DNA of 64,000 bases from Cymbidium sinense (Eukaryota; Streptophyta; Magnoliopsida; Asparagales; Orchidaceae): positions 109,495,121-109,559,120 of the forward strand of contig CM038222.1 in the NCBI GenBank assembly GCA_021442155.1, written 5' to 3'. The first letter of the stretch is position 1; every line of letters begins with the position of its first letter. The position numbers and the translations under genes are program-made. Shown piece by piece: positions 48,135 through 61,450 of this stretch. Below the pieces are notes generated by a model. The model was given only the letters and a program-made list of their open reading frames with translations, made no database searches and was not told the DNA's origin.

Positions 48135-50239
48135 ACTCAAAATTAAAGATTTATATACTTGTGCTCTCCTTTTCATTGCCTTCTCAATAAATTGACACCC
48201 TCCATCTTTTTTTACACACATTAAAGTTACATGCTCAATAATGTGTGCCTTCCCACACAAATTTGATTTTCTTAAGACCTAATTATTGTTAAATCATGTA
48301 ATAATGATGTCATTTTCTTACACATGTTAAGCAAAAACACATATCAAATAACATGAAAAATTAAAATAAAAACATTTTTTCTTCTTAATATTATTATCAT
48401 TGTATAGTTGCCAAAATATTTATTTTTATATTAAATTTTGGAATATGATAACGCCCTTTAGACTACACGATTTAGTTGTGTATTGTTTCTCCTTAAATGT
48501 GTTTTGCCTCTTTAGAAAAGATAGAAGGTGATCTATTGAAGATTTTATATTTTAAGCACTTAACATTTAAGAGTTTTTAAATCACTATCTTTGAGTTTTA
48601 AGCTTTCTCTCCTTTCCAAGATCCAACATCCTCTAACTTGAAGTCATTTCCTCTAGAAATAAAAGCTCTATCCCTTAAACGTATCTAGTCTCCTAGGTAA
48701 ATATAACCTTTCTAGCCACATTTTTATTGTTTTCTTGCATCTAAATTTTAAGTTGAATCTTTTTCATTTTTAGGAGCTCCACTTAGTAAGATCTTTCTTT
48801 TACACAATCCCTATAATGTGACAAAGGTGTTAACTTTCTTATAGATTTCCCTTAGGTCTTATACAAGTAGCTTTAGTCAACCAAGAGACTGGCTTTAGCA
48901 TAAATGTAATGGGACACCATATAGATCTTAAGGGTACTTATTGAAATGATCGAGCACGATGTCAAGAAATGAAATATTATCTCGAAAGATAAAAAAATTA
49001 CCATACGATGGACCCAACCACCTAATAAGGACTCCTAAGGTCGATGTGTCTACATATACCAGAGATGTTTTCCCTACCTTACATAGATGAAGTAAGACAA
49101 GATTTATTTTAAGACAGACACTTAAGTTCCCTATAAGGGCAAGCCCCCATAATTAATTACATCTTAAGAGAAGTAATCTTCTAAGAATACTCTCAATTAA
49201 AGTTATCATCTGACATCCCTCTAGATTTTAAAACTTGATATCAAAGGATTGGTGATTATTAGAAATCAAGTGAGAACTCAATTAGGGAGAGTTTTTAATA
49301 TAATAAAAAAGAGGATAAGTAGGAAGTGCTCATAATAAGTCTAGTGAGTACTTCAATCTATCTTATTGTGAGGCTTTATATTTTGAAATTAAAAATTATT
49401 ATTATTTACTTGATATTATATTAAATTGCTAGGACTTATAATCCCATAATATAAGATTGTGGAAATATATAAAAGGTGAAGACTTATACTCTTAGTAGAG
49501 GAGAAATGACCTACCTCTGATCCTAAGTCTAAAGTGCTCTAGCACAAGCTTAGAGCTTGACCTAGTCTAGCGAGAGGGAAATTAAGATATGTTGGTTCAC
49601 TTCAACTAGAGAGAGTGAATCTATACTGACTCTTTTGGACTTACAAACACATGGAGTGATTGTCAGCTAACACCTCTTACACTATAAAATCTTGTAGTCA
49701 AATCATATGTCATTACAAGATGGCTAGGCTATAATTTATCTAAATAAAATAAAATAATAACCTAGATTATGATTGGTATGAAATTATGTCCTAGATTAAT
49801 GCAATAAAATTTATATATTTTATTTATTTTGACTTATCAATTTGACTTGGGATTCGGTTGACAGTATCTCTATATGCATGATGAAATTACACTATAGGCC
49901 AATCTACGAGAAGAGTGTTCTTCACACAAAGGGATTGCTGTCAACAGTCTTGCACTCCCTCTTATCGTGCAATCAGTGAAGATCCTCTATATTAAAGGAG
50001 AGAAGATAATATGCATACATGATGGTATACATTCATCACAAATCTATGGTTTTTGAATCTTTTAGTTAATTAACTCATAGGTTTATAGTGAGGTTGTGAG
50101 TTAGGTTATTTATTAATTTTAATTATTAAGTTGGGGTAGAAAATTTAAATTCTAAAGAGCTTACTAAAATCCAGGCCACATACAATAATCATCACACTTG
50201 AAAAAACTATAGAAAGCATGCAATTTTTATTGCACAAAT

Positions 50240-50251
50240 AAAGTAAACACA
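50240..50251. repeat. Left target-site duplication of the LINE
   Basis: AAAGTAAACACA, 11 of 12 bases identical to 52,462-52,473. Confidence 0.75.
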
Positions 50252-52461
50252 CCACCACGACCACTACTAACAACAACAATGACAACGACAATAAGCCTTT
50301 ATTCCACTATATGTGGTTAGCTACATGAATCCTTTTCTCCATTATGTTCTATTAAGTGTCAAATTCTCATTTAATTCTAATAAACTAATGTCATTTTTTA
50401 TACATCATAACCAAGGATTTTTAGGTCAACCTCTACCTTTCTTAATATAAGGCACATTTAATACATATACTCTTCTAACTAGGTCGGATGATTGGCATTT
50501 TATGTGGCCAATCCATCTAAGGTTACTCTCTCTAATATTATCTATCGCTGAAGCTACTCTAACCTTATCATGTATATATTCATTTTGTATTTTTATCTCT
50601 AAGAGTAAAGCCATCATCCACATAAACATCCTTATCTCTGCAACACCTAACTTAATCTTATGCTTCTCTTTTGTTGGCCAACATTCTACACCATAAATCA
50701 TTCCATACTTTTTTATCACACAATAGGCCAGATGCATTCCTCCACTTCAGCCATCCAACTTGAATTCTACTAACAACATCCCCATCTATTTCACCATTAG
50801 TTTGAACAATGGACCTGAGATATCTAAAATGTTCACTCTTTTAATGACTTGGTCACCCAATGTCACAACCCCACCATTAGATATTCTACAACTAAATTTA
50901 TATTTCATATATTCAATTTCAGATCTACTTAAATGAAAACCATTAAAATCTAAAGTTGACCTCCATAATTTAAGTTTCTCTTGAACTCTCTCTAGGCTTA
51001 TCAACAAGAAGAATATCATTAGCAGAAAGCATACACCAAGGTACATCAGCTTATAAATGCCTAGTAAGAACATCCATAATTAAAGCAAAAAGATATGGGC
51101 TTAAAGCTAATCCTTGATGTAATCCAACTAAAATTGGAAAATATTTGTTCAATCCCCCTTATGTTTGAACAAAAGTAGCAGCTCTAGTACACATATTCTT
51201 AATGACTTGAATATAGTCAATATTAACTCCTTTCTTTTTTAGAACACTCTAAATCACTTCTCATGGAACTTAATCATATGCTTTCTCTAAATCAATAAAT
51301 ATCATATGTAGATCATCCTTACTTTCTCTATGCTTCTCCATCAAACCTCTCAACAAATGTATAGCATCCATAGTAGACCTACATGACATGAAACCAAACT
51401 AATTTTCAGAAAATTTTGTATCACATCATAACATATGCTCAAATATTCTCTTCCATAACTTTAATGTATAACACATTAACTTAATTCCTCAATAATTTGT
51501 GCACTCTTGTGCATTACTTGTATTCTTAAAAATAAAACTAACAAATTCTTTCTCCACTCATCTAGCATCATTTCAATCTTTAAAATAATATTTAAAATAT
51601 TAGTAAGCTAAGAAATTCTTTGATCTCCTAATCATTTTCACACTTCTATTGGAATATCATCATGTCTTATTACTTTTCACCACTTCATTTTCTTTAAGGC
51701 ATCTTCAACTTCAATTTTACTAATATGATAATAAAAATAAATTCTCTATTTTCATTTAGGGTACTAAGATCACTAAAGTCAATTGTACTCACACAACCTT
51801 CATTAAACAATATATCAAAATATTTCATCTACCTATGATTAATATATTCATCTAGGAAAAGTACTTTTTGACTTTCATTCTCAATGCTTCTCACTTGAAA
51901 TAAATCTCTACTTCTATCTCTCTATTTAGCTAATTTATACATACATCTTTTATCCTCTTTGATATCTAATTTATTATATAAATTACTAAAAGATGAATTT
52001 TTTGCATCACATGTTGCTTTCTTAGAATTTCTTTGGGCCACTTTATATCTTTTCCAATTCTTCAAATTTTTATATATAAACTAAGTTTTATAACAAAGCT
52101 TCTTATTTTTTATCTTCTCTTGCACATTTTGATCCACCACCAATTATTTTTGTTAAAAGAAGCATTTTCTTTTGATTCTCTGTGCACAATTTTTGCAAAT
52201 TAATTAGTCCCACTTACTACTTTTTCTCATATAATATTAGCATTCTCATGAACATCTCAAATTCTAAGATCTTGTAGCTTATTCTTAAAATGTTTTTTTA
52301 TTAATTTATTTAAGTACCCTCATCTAATCTTAAGACACTATTTTGATTTATTTTCATCTTCTATCTTAAAATCTAAAACTAATAGTCAATGTTAGGTACT
52401 TAAACTTTCACCGAGAATGACTTTACAAATTATAACATAAATCTTTTAATATATTGTGTCA
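50252..52461 (-). pseudogene. RTE-clade LINE, partial (2.2 kb, RT and C-terminal domain)
   Basis: Read on the minus strand it starts near the end of the endonuclease (about 52,430, ICKVILGES then LLVLDF-type sequence), continues with RT pieces (about 51,310-51,080: GLHQGLALSPYLFALIM), and the catalytic FADD box altered to SAND in LSANDILLVDK (about 51,035). The frame 50,786-51,073 covers EKLKLWRSTLDFNGFHLSRSE and the frame 50,426-50,737 the C-terminal domain (AEIRMFMWM, LRWIGHIKCQS). The 3' end carries CCACATATAGTGGAATAAAGG and a decayed TTG tail. A 12 bp duplication, AAAGTAAACACA (50,240-50,251) and AAAGTAAATACA (52,462-52,473), brackets it. It is 5'-truncated with many stops, so inactive. 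Confidence 0.88.
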
Positions 52462-52473
52462 AAAGTAAATACA
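52462..52473. repeat. Right target-site duplication of the LINE
   Basis: AAAGTAAATACA, 11 of 12 bases identical to 50,240-50,251. Uninterrupted relatives of the host repeat have a similar TGTAAATG stretch at about 60,064, which supports this as the insertion point. Confidence 0.75.
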
Positions 52474-55400
52474 TCAAACAATCAAATTAAAAAATAATAA
52501 AAAGAGTGATGGTACTATATTTTACTATACAACCCGAAAAAAAAAAGTGGGTTGTCAAGCTCAACCCATATACAACCTGGATTATAATAAATGGTACAAT
52601 AAATGAAACAACTTTTGCGGGACTTCATTCTCTCTTGATCTTCAATGTGTTAGATCTTCTAGATATCACAAGGTTTCTTAGACATATTCCTTCTAGCCTC
52701 TACACATCCTAAATCTTATGACTTTAATATTATTTCTATTACAAAATTTATATTTAAAAAATAAAAAAAATAAAATTCTAACTAAACCTAAAAAATAGAG
52801 GTTAATTAAACACCCATACACACCAAGTAGTTATATATAGAACATAATTCGACTTAGCAACAACGGGTGCCAAGCCCTCCTATCATAATGGGCTATACTT
52901 GCAAGAAAATTAATTAATTTTATTTTTTTTATCATAGCTGCCCTTTTAATTAAGTATAGCCCCTGCAAAAAATATCATTAGTCTAATAAATATCATCCTA
53001 CCATCCAGACTATGCATAAACAATTCTAACATCTAGTCTAAAATAATACATCATAACAAAAAAATCAATACATGATAATCAAAGCACCGACCTAATATAA
53101 ATCTAAGATTGATGACCTATCAACCTATTGTGTGTCAAAGGTTAGTGTGATATGACAAAGTTTGGCTTTAATGTTTGAGTTGTGTTCTAAATAATATGTT
53201 CAAATAGTTAATCTGAGGGTGATTTTGATTCAAGTGATTAGTAATTTAAGCAATAAATTTTAATTTCTAAATTTAATTTTCATTTAAATTAGACTTAGTG
53301 TTCTAAAGAGTGTGAACATTTATAAGTTTCACTTAAGGGGAAACTTATTCCTTTTCAGCAAGCAACCTTAAAGTTAGATCTAAATTTGCATTTTATGAAT
53401 TTTGGGCATTCTTAGTGGAGCGTTAAGATTTTCATTAATTCCTACATATGGATTAAGCTTACATAAAATCATAATCAAAAGAAAAATACTTTAAGGTCAA
53501 ATGGAATAATTTATGATTTACTTAGTGATATCCTTTAACTCTTTATCACTTTAATATTTCATTTCAAAATAATATGTATATATTTTTATCACTTTAATAC
53601 TTTATTTCAAAATAATCACTTATATATTTATAATTGGGAAAATATTGGATATATGATATATATATACATCACTTAACATTTTCATACATTAACAGAAATA
53701 TGAATATGCTTGGAATGAATATTTTATATTTTTTTTATAATAATGGATTTAAAATGATTTAAACTTCACATGTATTTTTCACACAATTTTTCAGGCAAGT
53801 CCCATTATTAAACCAAGGAGACAAGGTATCTAAGACCTCCTTCAGACTAGTAGCCCTTCACCCCCCACCCCCAAGTGTTCAGACTATATATCTTTAAAGA
53901 GTATATATATCATACACATGAATTATATATATAGATTTTACTCGCTTTTATTAATTTAGGTTCTTAAATGCATACATATGTATTTTGGTTTTATTTGACA
54001 AAAATATTTTTTTAAAATTTATTATAATAATAGCGACACTATTCACATATCATGCATTTAAGAATTTTTATTTTAAACATGAATATGAATGAACTATGAA
54101 CTAATCACACACTCATAAGTAAATGAAGAATGTCAAATATATATTATAAAGCAACCTACTAAGTTGTTAAGTATTAAGGCTACTCATATGAAAATGACAT
54201 TGCTTAAGCATAATCAAATTTTTTTTAGTTAATGCATTCAAAACTATTTGAGAATTTTAATTTTATTGATTAACTCTTTATCAGCTAAGCACATAGGGTT
54301 TATTTACTATTTTTAGAAAATTATATAATTAGTTTTGAATTTTCTAAGCCCTAGGTTAATTAATGAATTATTTAATTAAAAAAATCTTCTTAATGGTGAT
54401 TTGACAAATAATTAAGACTAGAGGTCTTTATAAATTTCTTTGGTCACCATTAAGCTTCGTCATCCATAATAATTATCATAATTTTTATAATTAAAAAAAT
54501 TTATTAAATTTCCAAAAATTAGCAATTAAGATTTAAAAATATAAATTTACTAATGTACTCAACCAATTTACATGAAATAAATATAGGAGGTAGAGGTCAT
54601 CCCATGGAATGTTCACTTAAGATTTCAAGTCATTTGGCTAGGTAATTAAAGCTTAATTTTAACATTAATAAAAGTATTCAAACCCTAATTAGTCTCTATA
54701 TACTTAATAAAAATTAAAGCTTCTATTTTTCTTAAATTCTCCTTTATCTAAGCTTTTCAATGAGTAATTATTTATATTTTTTTAGATTTTATAATTAGTT
54801 ATAATTTTTTAATTTTTATCAAATTAATTATTTTAAACCTATTTAAGTAGGATTAAGTAGGCAACGCTGAGTCATCCACACTTTAATAAGCCCTAATTAG
54901 AGTTCTAACTCAATGATAGTAGACGCAGTGGCTCTGATTAATCCCATAATTAAAAAAAAACTAATGATAATGTCTAATATAAATTTATCATGGTTGTCCA
55001 TTCTAATCATGCATGATGAACAACCCATGATAAATCTCCATTATTGTTGGTTGAACGATAGTAAATGTAGTTGCTCTAATTAATCTAGTAATTTAAAAGG
55101 AATTAAATCAAAAAATGTAACACAGATTTATCACAATCGTTCATTCTAATCTTGCAAAATGAATACCTTATGATTCATCTTTCTTTTATGGTGAGAGATA
55201 AACATTGTTCATCTTTTGTTGCTTGATCTGAGCCAACCATGGTTTTTTCACGCTCAAATTGACTCCATTTGGATCTAGAAATAAAATTCATGGGGTCCTA
55301 TAGCTTGATCACAATGAAGCAATAATTTTATTCACAAAATACAAACACCTATTTGGCCACCTATGGGTTATGGAGAAATTACCTCACAAGAGCTAAAGAT

Positions 55401-57620
55401 CAATAATCCAACATTTGAGGTAGCTTCTCCTTGAAAAGGCGAAGCCTTGTTCAAAAGATGCTCAGTTGCCTCCTCATGATTTTCTCTCGAGACCACACAC
55501 CACCATGAGCTCACTAGAGTTTGTCTAAGACAGTCTTCCTGTGCTCGAATCGAATGGTTCTCAATTTATTTTGATTATTTTGAGTTTTGGGAAGGTGTGA
55601 GGAATGTTAATTAGGCTTTAGTTAAGATTTGGTGAGATTGGGTGTTTGGGACATTTGGGTTAATAAGTGGTTTTGTCTCGCTAGCGATAGGATGTACAGG
55701 GAGCTCTGTGAATCTCAATGACTAGCTCTGGAGTTGGAATGAGGGTGTGTGTGAAGTTTGAATGAGTAAGGAGGTGTATAACCTCCTCCCATGTAAACCA
55801 CCATTTATGGTAGGTTCAGTCTATGGTATCCATTCAAGTAGTGGGAAGGGCTTTGGATTGATGAGGTGGACCTCATCCAATGTTTGGAGGAGTTTGGTTG
55901 CTAGTGGTGAAGTGGACATCTCATGGTTGGTGAACTAAAGGCTTGCCAGTGTGAGGGTGACCTCTCCTTGGTCAATGGCTAGACAAAATAACTTTATAGT
56001 AGCTTGGCTCACTTGGGATGAGCTCAAGGAATGCTAAGGGTGCTACCTTAGCCAAAGGGAGGAATTTGATGTTGATATTCTTAAGTGTTATCTTATTTAA
56101 AACTTTTGGTTCACTTGGTTTGGGTTGAACCAGGTTCACCATGGGTTAGGGCCACTTGGGCAGGTGTGAGAGGGTATAAGGATGAGTCATGCCAAATATT
56201 GCTATGCTTGTACTTGGTTTGGTTAGGTTTGGCTCATTTATACTTATATAGGTCAATTTGAGTTCAATTAGGTCAAGTTGACCAATTGACCAAATTGGGT
56301 CTAATGTGCTATTGATTCTTGTTCACTTGATGATTTGGAACACAATGGTGTAATTGGTTTGAATTAATTTAGGGTGAATTTAATTGGCTCGTATGATTTA
56401 AATAGGCCAAATGAGTTAGGCTAACCAATATAGTCAAATTGGCCAAACTAAGTGCAATTAGGGGTTGAGGTATGTTTGATTATTTATTTGGGATTGATCA
56501 TAGGTTTTGATTTAAATTAGTTTTGCTAGGATTAGATTTAAGATCAATTTGACCCTTTAGGCCAATTTGGGCTAAGTTGATCAAATGGTTTAGATTGATC
56601 AAATTGGCTTCAACTGATCATTGAGAAGTGTTCAATAATCAAATTGGGGCTAGGTGTAAGTATTTATTTAATCCAATTTGAGTTGGATCAAGAATTGGAT
56701 CAATTTGGCCCTTTAAGCTAAATTGAGTCAAACTTGGTCAATGGGTTAAACTGGCTCAATTAGCTATTAAGTGATGAATAGTAGTCATCTTAAGATTAAT
56801 TATATTAATTGGTTTAATCTAATTTAAGTTAGAAAAAGATTTGGTTCAATTTGACCCTTTAAGTCAAATTGGGTCAAATGTAGTCAAGTGGATTAATTGG
56901 CTCAATTAGCATACTTGACTTCAATTAAGAGTTGAAATATAATCAATTATTTATTTGGAAGTCATTGTAGGGATTGATTTGATCTTATTTAGGTTGAATG
57001 AATTTCTAGCTCAATTTGACCTTTTAGGTCAAATTAGGCTAAGTTGAGTTGGATGAGTCAATAGGCCAAATTGAGTTTCAATTGATCATGAGGGATGTTC
57101 AATTAGATAGTTGGAGTAATTTCAAAGCTTTGGAATGGTTCAATTTGTCTTAAATCAAGTTGTATTTGATTTTAGCCTTATAAAGTTCAATTGGGTCAAT
57201 ATGCACTAGGTGAGCTAATTGGCCAAATTAAGTTCTGATAAAGATCCAATCAAGTTGAAATGATATTCCTAATTTTAGATGGTTTGGATTAATTTTAGGT
57301 TTATCCCCTTTAAGCCCAAATGGGTTATACTGGGTCAACTTGATCATTTGATCAAATTGAACACAATTTGGGTATGGTTTGGATAGGTATGGGATTTTGG
57401 ATGGTTTACAGTCAATTGGGTTTAATATATGGCGTTCAATTTGAAATTAAGGTCATTGGGGGTCCCAACCAGTCTATGTCAGGGTTTAGTCCTAAGGTTG
57501 TTCCCCTATCCACTAAAAGTGTCTTACCTTTAAGTGAGAAAATCTTAGTGCTTAGATCAAGTCCTAGGTCTAAGAAATAATGAGTGCAACCTCACTTAAA
57601 GTGAGGTCAATAATAATATT

Positions 57621-58707
57621 TCAGAGATTCTAGCAATCTTTTATCTATAGGCTGTTGTCATCACTTATGTTATTAACTCTTCAATATTATCCTACAACTC
57701 TCACCTCAGTCATTAACTATCTAAGCATTATATTAAAGTTAATGCAAAATTTTATGTCAATGATGCTTCTATGCAAATACTTTATCAAATACCATTATCT
57801 TTAAGAAATCAACTCTTTTATCTACTTATCACCAACTTTGATAAAAGCTATCACTAATAAGGTAACTAAATAAATCATTAGAAAATGAAATCACCGCATC
57901 CTAAATTAAATGACTTCCCTTCTTTCTTAGGATAACATCACTTAAGTTGTTATGAGATGATTATTTATTTTTTGCTTCATTTCAAACTCGAACTTATTTC
58001 TTCCATTGGGTGTTTAGCCTCTTACAAGCTTAATACAACTTTCTAGTGCTCAGTATTCCACTCGCATGTGTTCCTACAAGTATTGTATTTTCATGATGAA
58101 TGATCACTAACTATAGATGTCCTTTCTCTAGATATATTAACTTTTATGTTATTCCATCAACTAGAGATAATTTGGATGGCTTTACTATTCTTGTAAGATC
58201 AACTCACCTCATAATTTAACAAGTCATGCCTGAGTCATCATGTCCATACTTAAGCCAACTTCTCTAGTATATTTCCTTAAGAAAGTCTTATCATTCATAT
58301 ATTATTTTTATAATATCAATGGCTAATGAAGTAGCTTATTTTAAGTAATAGTGTTTGCACTCACTAAATAGTCTTCTTTAGATGGTATAATAAAAGATTA
58401 AAAACATGATTTTTTTAATACATATTATGTTTTTCTGTCTTACATGTCTTCTTTACTACTTGCTAAGACTTAATTAGAGACTTATTATTTTTCAAATATG
58501 TATTGCTTGTGCATGCACTTGTTGTTTTGTATTTTCTTTGTTAATTTATTTTTATGCTAAGATATATGAAGATTTTTTTTTAAAAGGAAGAACTTATTGA
58601 AAACTTGTGTAGTGTTTATCTTTTGAGCCAATTTTTCAAAATATATAAATTGAACTTTATTTTATTTTTTTATTCAAAAATGAATGATTGTGGTGATTAA
58701 AATGAGA
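57621..58707. other. Unassigned sequence between two LTR copies
   Basis: About 1.1 kb separates the end of copy D from the start of copy E. If these were the two LTRs of one element this would be its remaining interior. No gag, pol or PMD similarity is visible and no 70 bp array is present. The frame at 57,368-57,580 belongs to the end of copy D. Confidence 0.4.
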
Positions 58708-61450
58708 GGAGACCATGCAACTCTTGGGGTACTTATTTTGGTGATTGAACATGACATCAAGAAATAATATACTATCATGAAAGATAAAGATATCACCCTA
58801 TGATGGATTCAATCACTTAATAAAAACTCCTAAGATTAATAGGTCTATGTGTACTAGAGATTTTTTTTAGTCTGGTTTACAAGGATGAAGTAAGACAGAG
58901 TTTATTTTACTTGGGTTATAAGTTTCTTATAGAAGCAAGCCCCTATAGTTAATTACATCCTAGAAGATAAGAACCTATTAAGAAAACTCTGGTTAAAGTA
59001 ATTAATTCTCATCACTATAGATTTCAAAGATTATATAAAAGGATTATTAAATTAGAAATCAAATGGGAGGGATCAAGTAAGAACAACTCTTAATAGAATT
59101 CAAAGAAAAATAAGTAGGAAGTGCTTCGATACTAGGTGGCCTAATAAACACTACAATCTATCATATTATTGGGCTTTATAGTTTTAAAATAGAAATTTAC
59201 ATATAATTAGAATTTATTTTTCATTATAATATTAGAATTTATATCCCAATGACACATTACTGTAGAAATGCTTAATAGGTCAAGACTTACACCTATAGCA
59301 AAGGAGAAATAGGTAGCCTCAGATCTTAAAACTTAAAGTACTTCAACAAATATTAGAAGCTCGACCTATTCTAATGAGTAGGAAATAGGATGTATTAGCA
59401 CACTCCTACTTAAGAATGTGAACCTATCTTATCTCTTCTAGACTTATGACCCACCTAGATGGATGCCATCTAACACAACCTATATTTTAAAATTATGTGG
59501 ACAAATCTAATGTAAATATAAGTTGGTTAAACTGTTGTTTATTAAGAAAAGAATTTAAGATCTAGACTCACTACCAAAGTTTTAACATTCTAATTAGTAT
59601 GGACAATACTTCTGACTAACGCAATAAATTTATAGCTTTTATTAGTTTTTAGACTCATAATTTATTAAATAGGTTGGGATATGAAATTTTGTCTATATGC
59701 ATGATGAAATAATATTATGGGCTAAGTTAGTGAGAGAAGTGATCTTCACCTAAGGGTGGCTATCCATAATGGACAGACTCTCCCCCTTTTTTGTGCAATG
59801 GGCGAAGACCCTCAATTCAAAGAGTAGAGTATAAGATGAAATATGATTATACATCACAAATTTAAGATTTTTAATTGGTTTTATTATTTACACATGAGGC
59901 TTTAAGGATAATTTATAAGTTACATTAATTTTTTAATTTGAATTAATTAATTAGCAATGGTAGAAAATTTTCCCATAAGAGCCTACCAAAATCTAGGCCA
60001 ATATTTAGCAATACATTAGAAAAAAAAACATATCAAAAGCATGCCATTTCTATTATGTGACCAATGTAAATGCTCCAAATATATCAAAATACTTTAGCAA
60101 AAGAGGTCAGTGTGATTGAGTTCCACTATACATCCAGTTAAAAGAAAGAAAGAAAGCAGTCGAGCTCTACAATTATATAGCTTGGCCAAGAACAAAGTAT
60201 TACAGTAATAAGTCAATGAAGATCTTCATCTTCATCTCTAAAGTGTGGACACCCAAGGCTTAATCGAGCCTCCTAAGTCAATGCCTTCTAAACACTACTC
60301 TCATTTTAAACCCCATTGCTCTAAACTAGATATAGTGCAAATTACATTTGAAATTTGAAAATAATATTTAATTAAACCTATAAAATTCATATTAGTTGGA
60401 ACACAAAAATGCAAAGTAATTTTAATCCATATAGTGGGCTTGACACTACAGGGTATCCAAGCTCACCTAACTTACAAGGTTTTGCTTAGAAAAATAGTAC
60501 CTACAAATGGGTCATTTGACAAAACTAGGCCCAAAGGGATATTAGGTCATATTAAAATATTAATTTAGTATGTCTAAGAGTGATTGGCTTAATATAATTT
60601 GGGTTGGATTAAGTTTTTGCATGATATAGTTCATATTTATTTCATCTAGGTTTGGTTAGGTCAATTAGTCAAGTTGGCCAAAATAGAACCAAATGATTAT
60701 TGGCTTATGTCAAATAATTAATTTGAAATGAATTGGAGAGGTTGATTTGAGTCAATTTAGATTTAATTGAGTCTTGGCTTTAATATTATTCACCTAGGCC
60801 TATTTGGATCATGTGAACCAATTGGCCAAATTTGGTTGTAATTTCACCTAAGTTATGCTCAATCATGTATATAAGATGATTGTGGGGCATTAGGTAGGTT
60901 CAATTTGATTTAGATTGGGTTTAATTTGATTTTAGCCTATATGATTTAATTGGGCTAACTTAGGTTATGTGAGCCAATTGGCCAAATTGACCTCTAATTA
61001 AACAAGGTTTAGGCATGGTTTGGTATTTTGGATATAATAAGATTAGTTGCCTGAAATCAATCTGAGTTTGATTTGAGTTTGGGTAAAGGTGACCTAAATG
61101 GGTCAAATGGGTTAATTTGGGATAAGTAAGCTAATCAACACATTTGGAGCCAATTATCCATGGTTTGTGTTGAGTGTGATTATTTTTGAGGTTAGGATAG
61201 ATTTAGTTTGATTTGATTTGGTTTATGGGAGTTTGGGTTGGTTTGGACAAGGTAGGGCCCACTAGTCCAATGAACCTAACCCTATGGTTAAATTCTATGT
61301 GTATTGGGTTTAGGTTTGGTGTCCCCTTATTCACTAGAAGTGCCTTAGAGCTCTAGGTGAGGAACTCCTAGTGCCATGACTGAAGTCTTAGGACTAATGG
61401 TGATAAGTGTCAACCTCACTAAAATTAAGGTCAATAATGATGTTGTAACA
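58708..61450 (+). repeat. Long-LTR family, copy E (internally deleted, ~2.7 kb)
   Basis: Landmarks run in family order: GAGACCATGCAACTC at the start, ATGTGTACTAGAGATTTTTT (about 58,848), TGGATGCCATCTAACACA (about 59,460), ATATGCATGATGAAATAATA (about 59,695), GAGTTCCACTATACATCC (about 60,118), a GGTCAA-rich zone (about 60,655-61,120), TTATTCACTAGAAGTGCCTT (about 61,327) and GAGGTCAATAATGATG-like sequence (about 61,427). The AT-rich middle portion of copies A and D (roughly 3 kb) is missing between about 60,500 and 60,640. No coding content. Confidence 0.6.

Larger units (their letters stand above)
44831..48910. other. AT-rich stretch with microsatellites and one duplicated segment
   Basis: It holds a (TA)n tract at 46,620-46,703, a (TTA)n tract at 48,090-48,131 and a pair of related ~200 bp segments (45,240-45,440 and 47,605-47,805). 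A minus-strand frame at 45,068-45,295 (75 residues) starts inside the first of these and matches nothing known. The sequence at 46,010-46,270 is less AT-rich but has no recognisable product. Confidence 0.5.
48911..57620 (+). repeat. Long LTR, copy D, split by a LINE (about 6.5 kb without it)
   Basis: It starts TGGGACACCATATAGATCTT and follows the landmark order of copy A: ACTCCTAAGG, ATACCAGAGATGTTTTCC (about 49,056), GAGTGATTGTCAGCTAACAC (about 49,655), ATATGCATGATGAAATTACA (about 49,871), the LINE insertion, then ACTATACAACCCG (about 52,523), GCCAAGCCCTCCTATC with ATGGGCTATA (about 52,870), GGTGATTTTGATTCAAGTG (about 53,218), GGTCATCCCATGG (54,595), a GGTCAA/TTGACC-rich zone (56,230-57,390) and CCACTAAAAGTGTCTTACC (about 57,510) with GAGGTCAATAAT (about 57,600). 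The matching order at this length supports a single LTR of 6-6.5 kb. The moderately GC-rich stretch 55,200-56,100 has no recognisable gene. Confidence 0.55.

Noticed and set aside
50502..50696. Plus-strand 64-residue frame
   Set aside because: It is the antisense shadow of the LINE C-terminal domain encoded on the minus strand.
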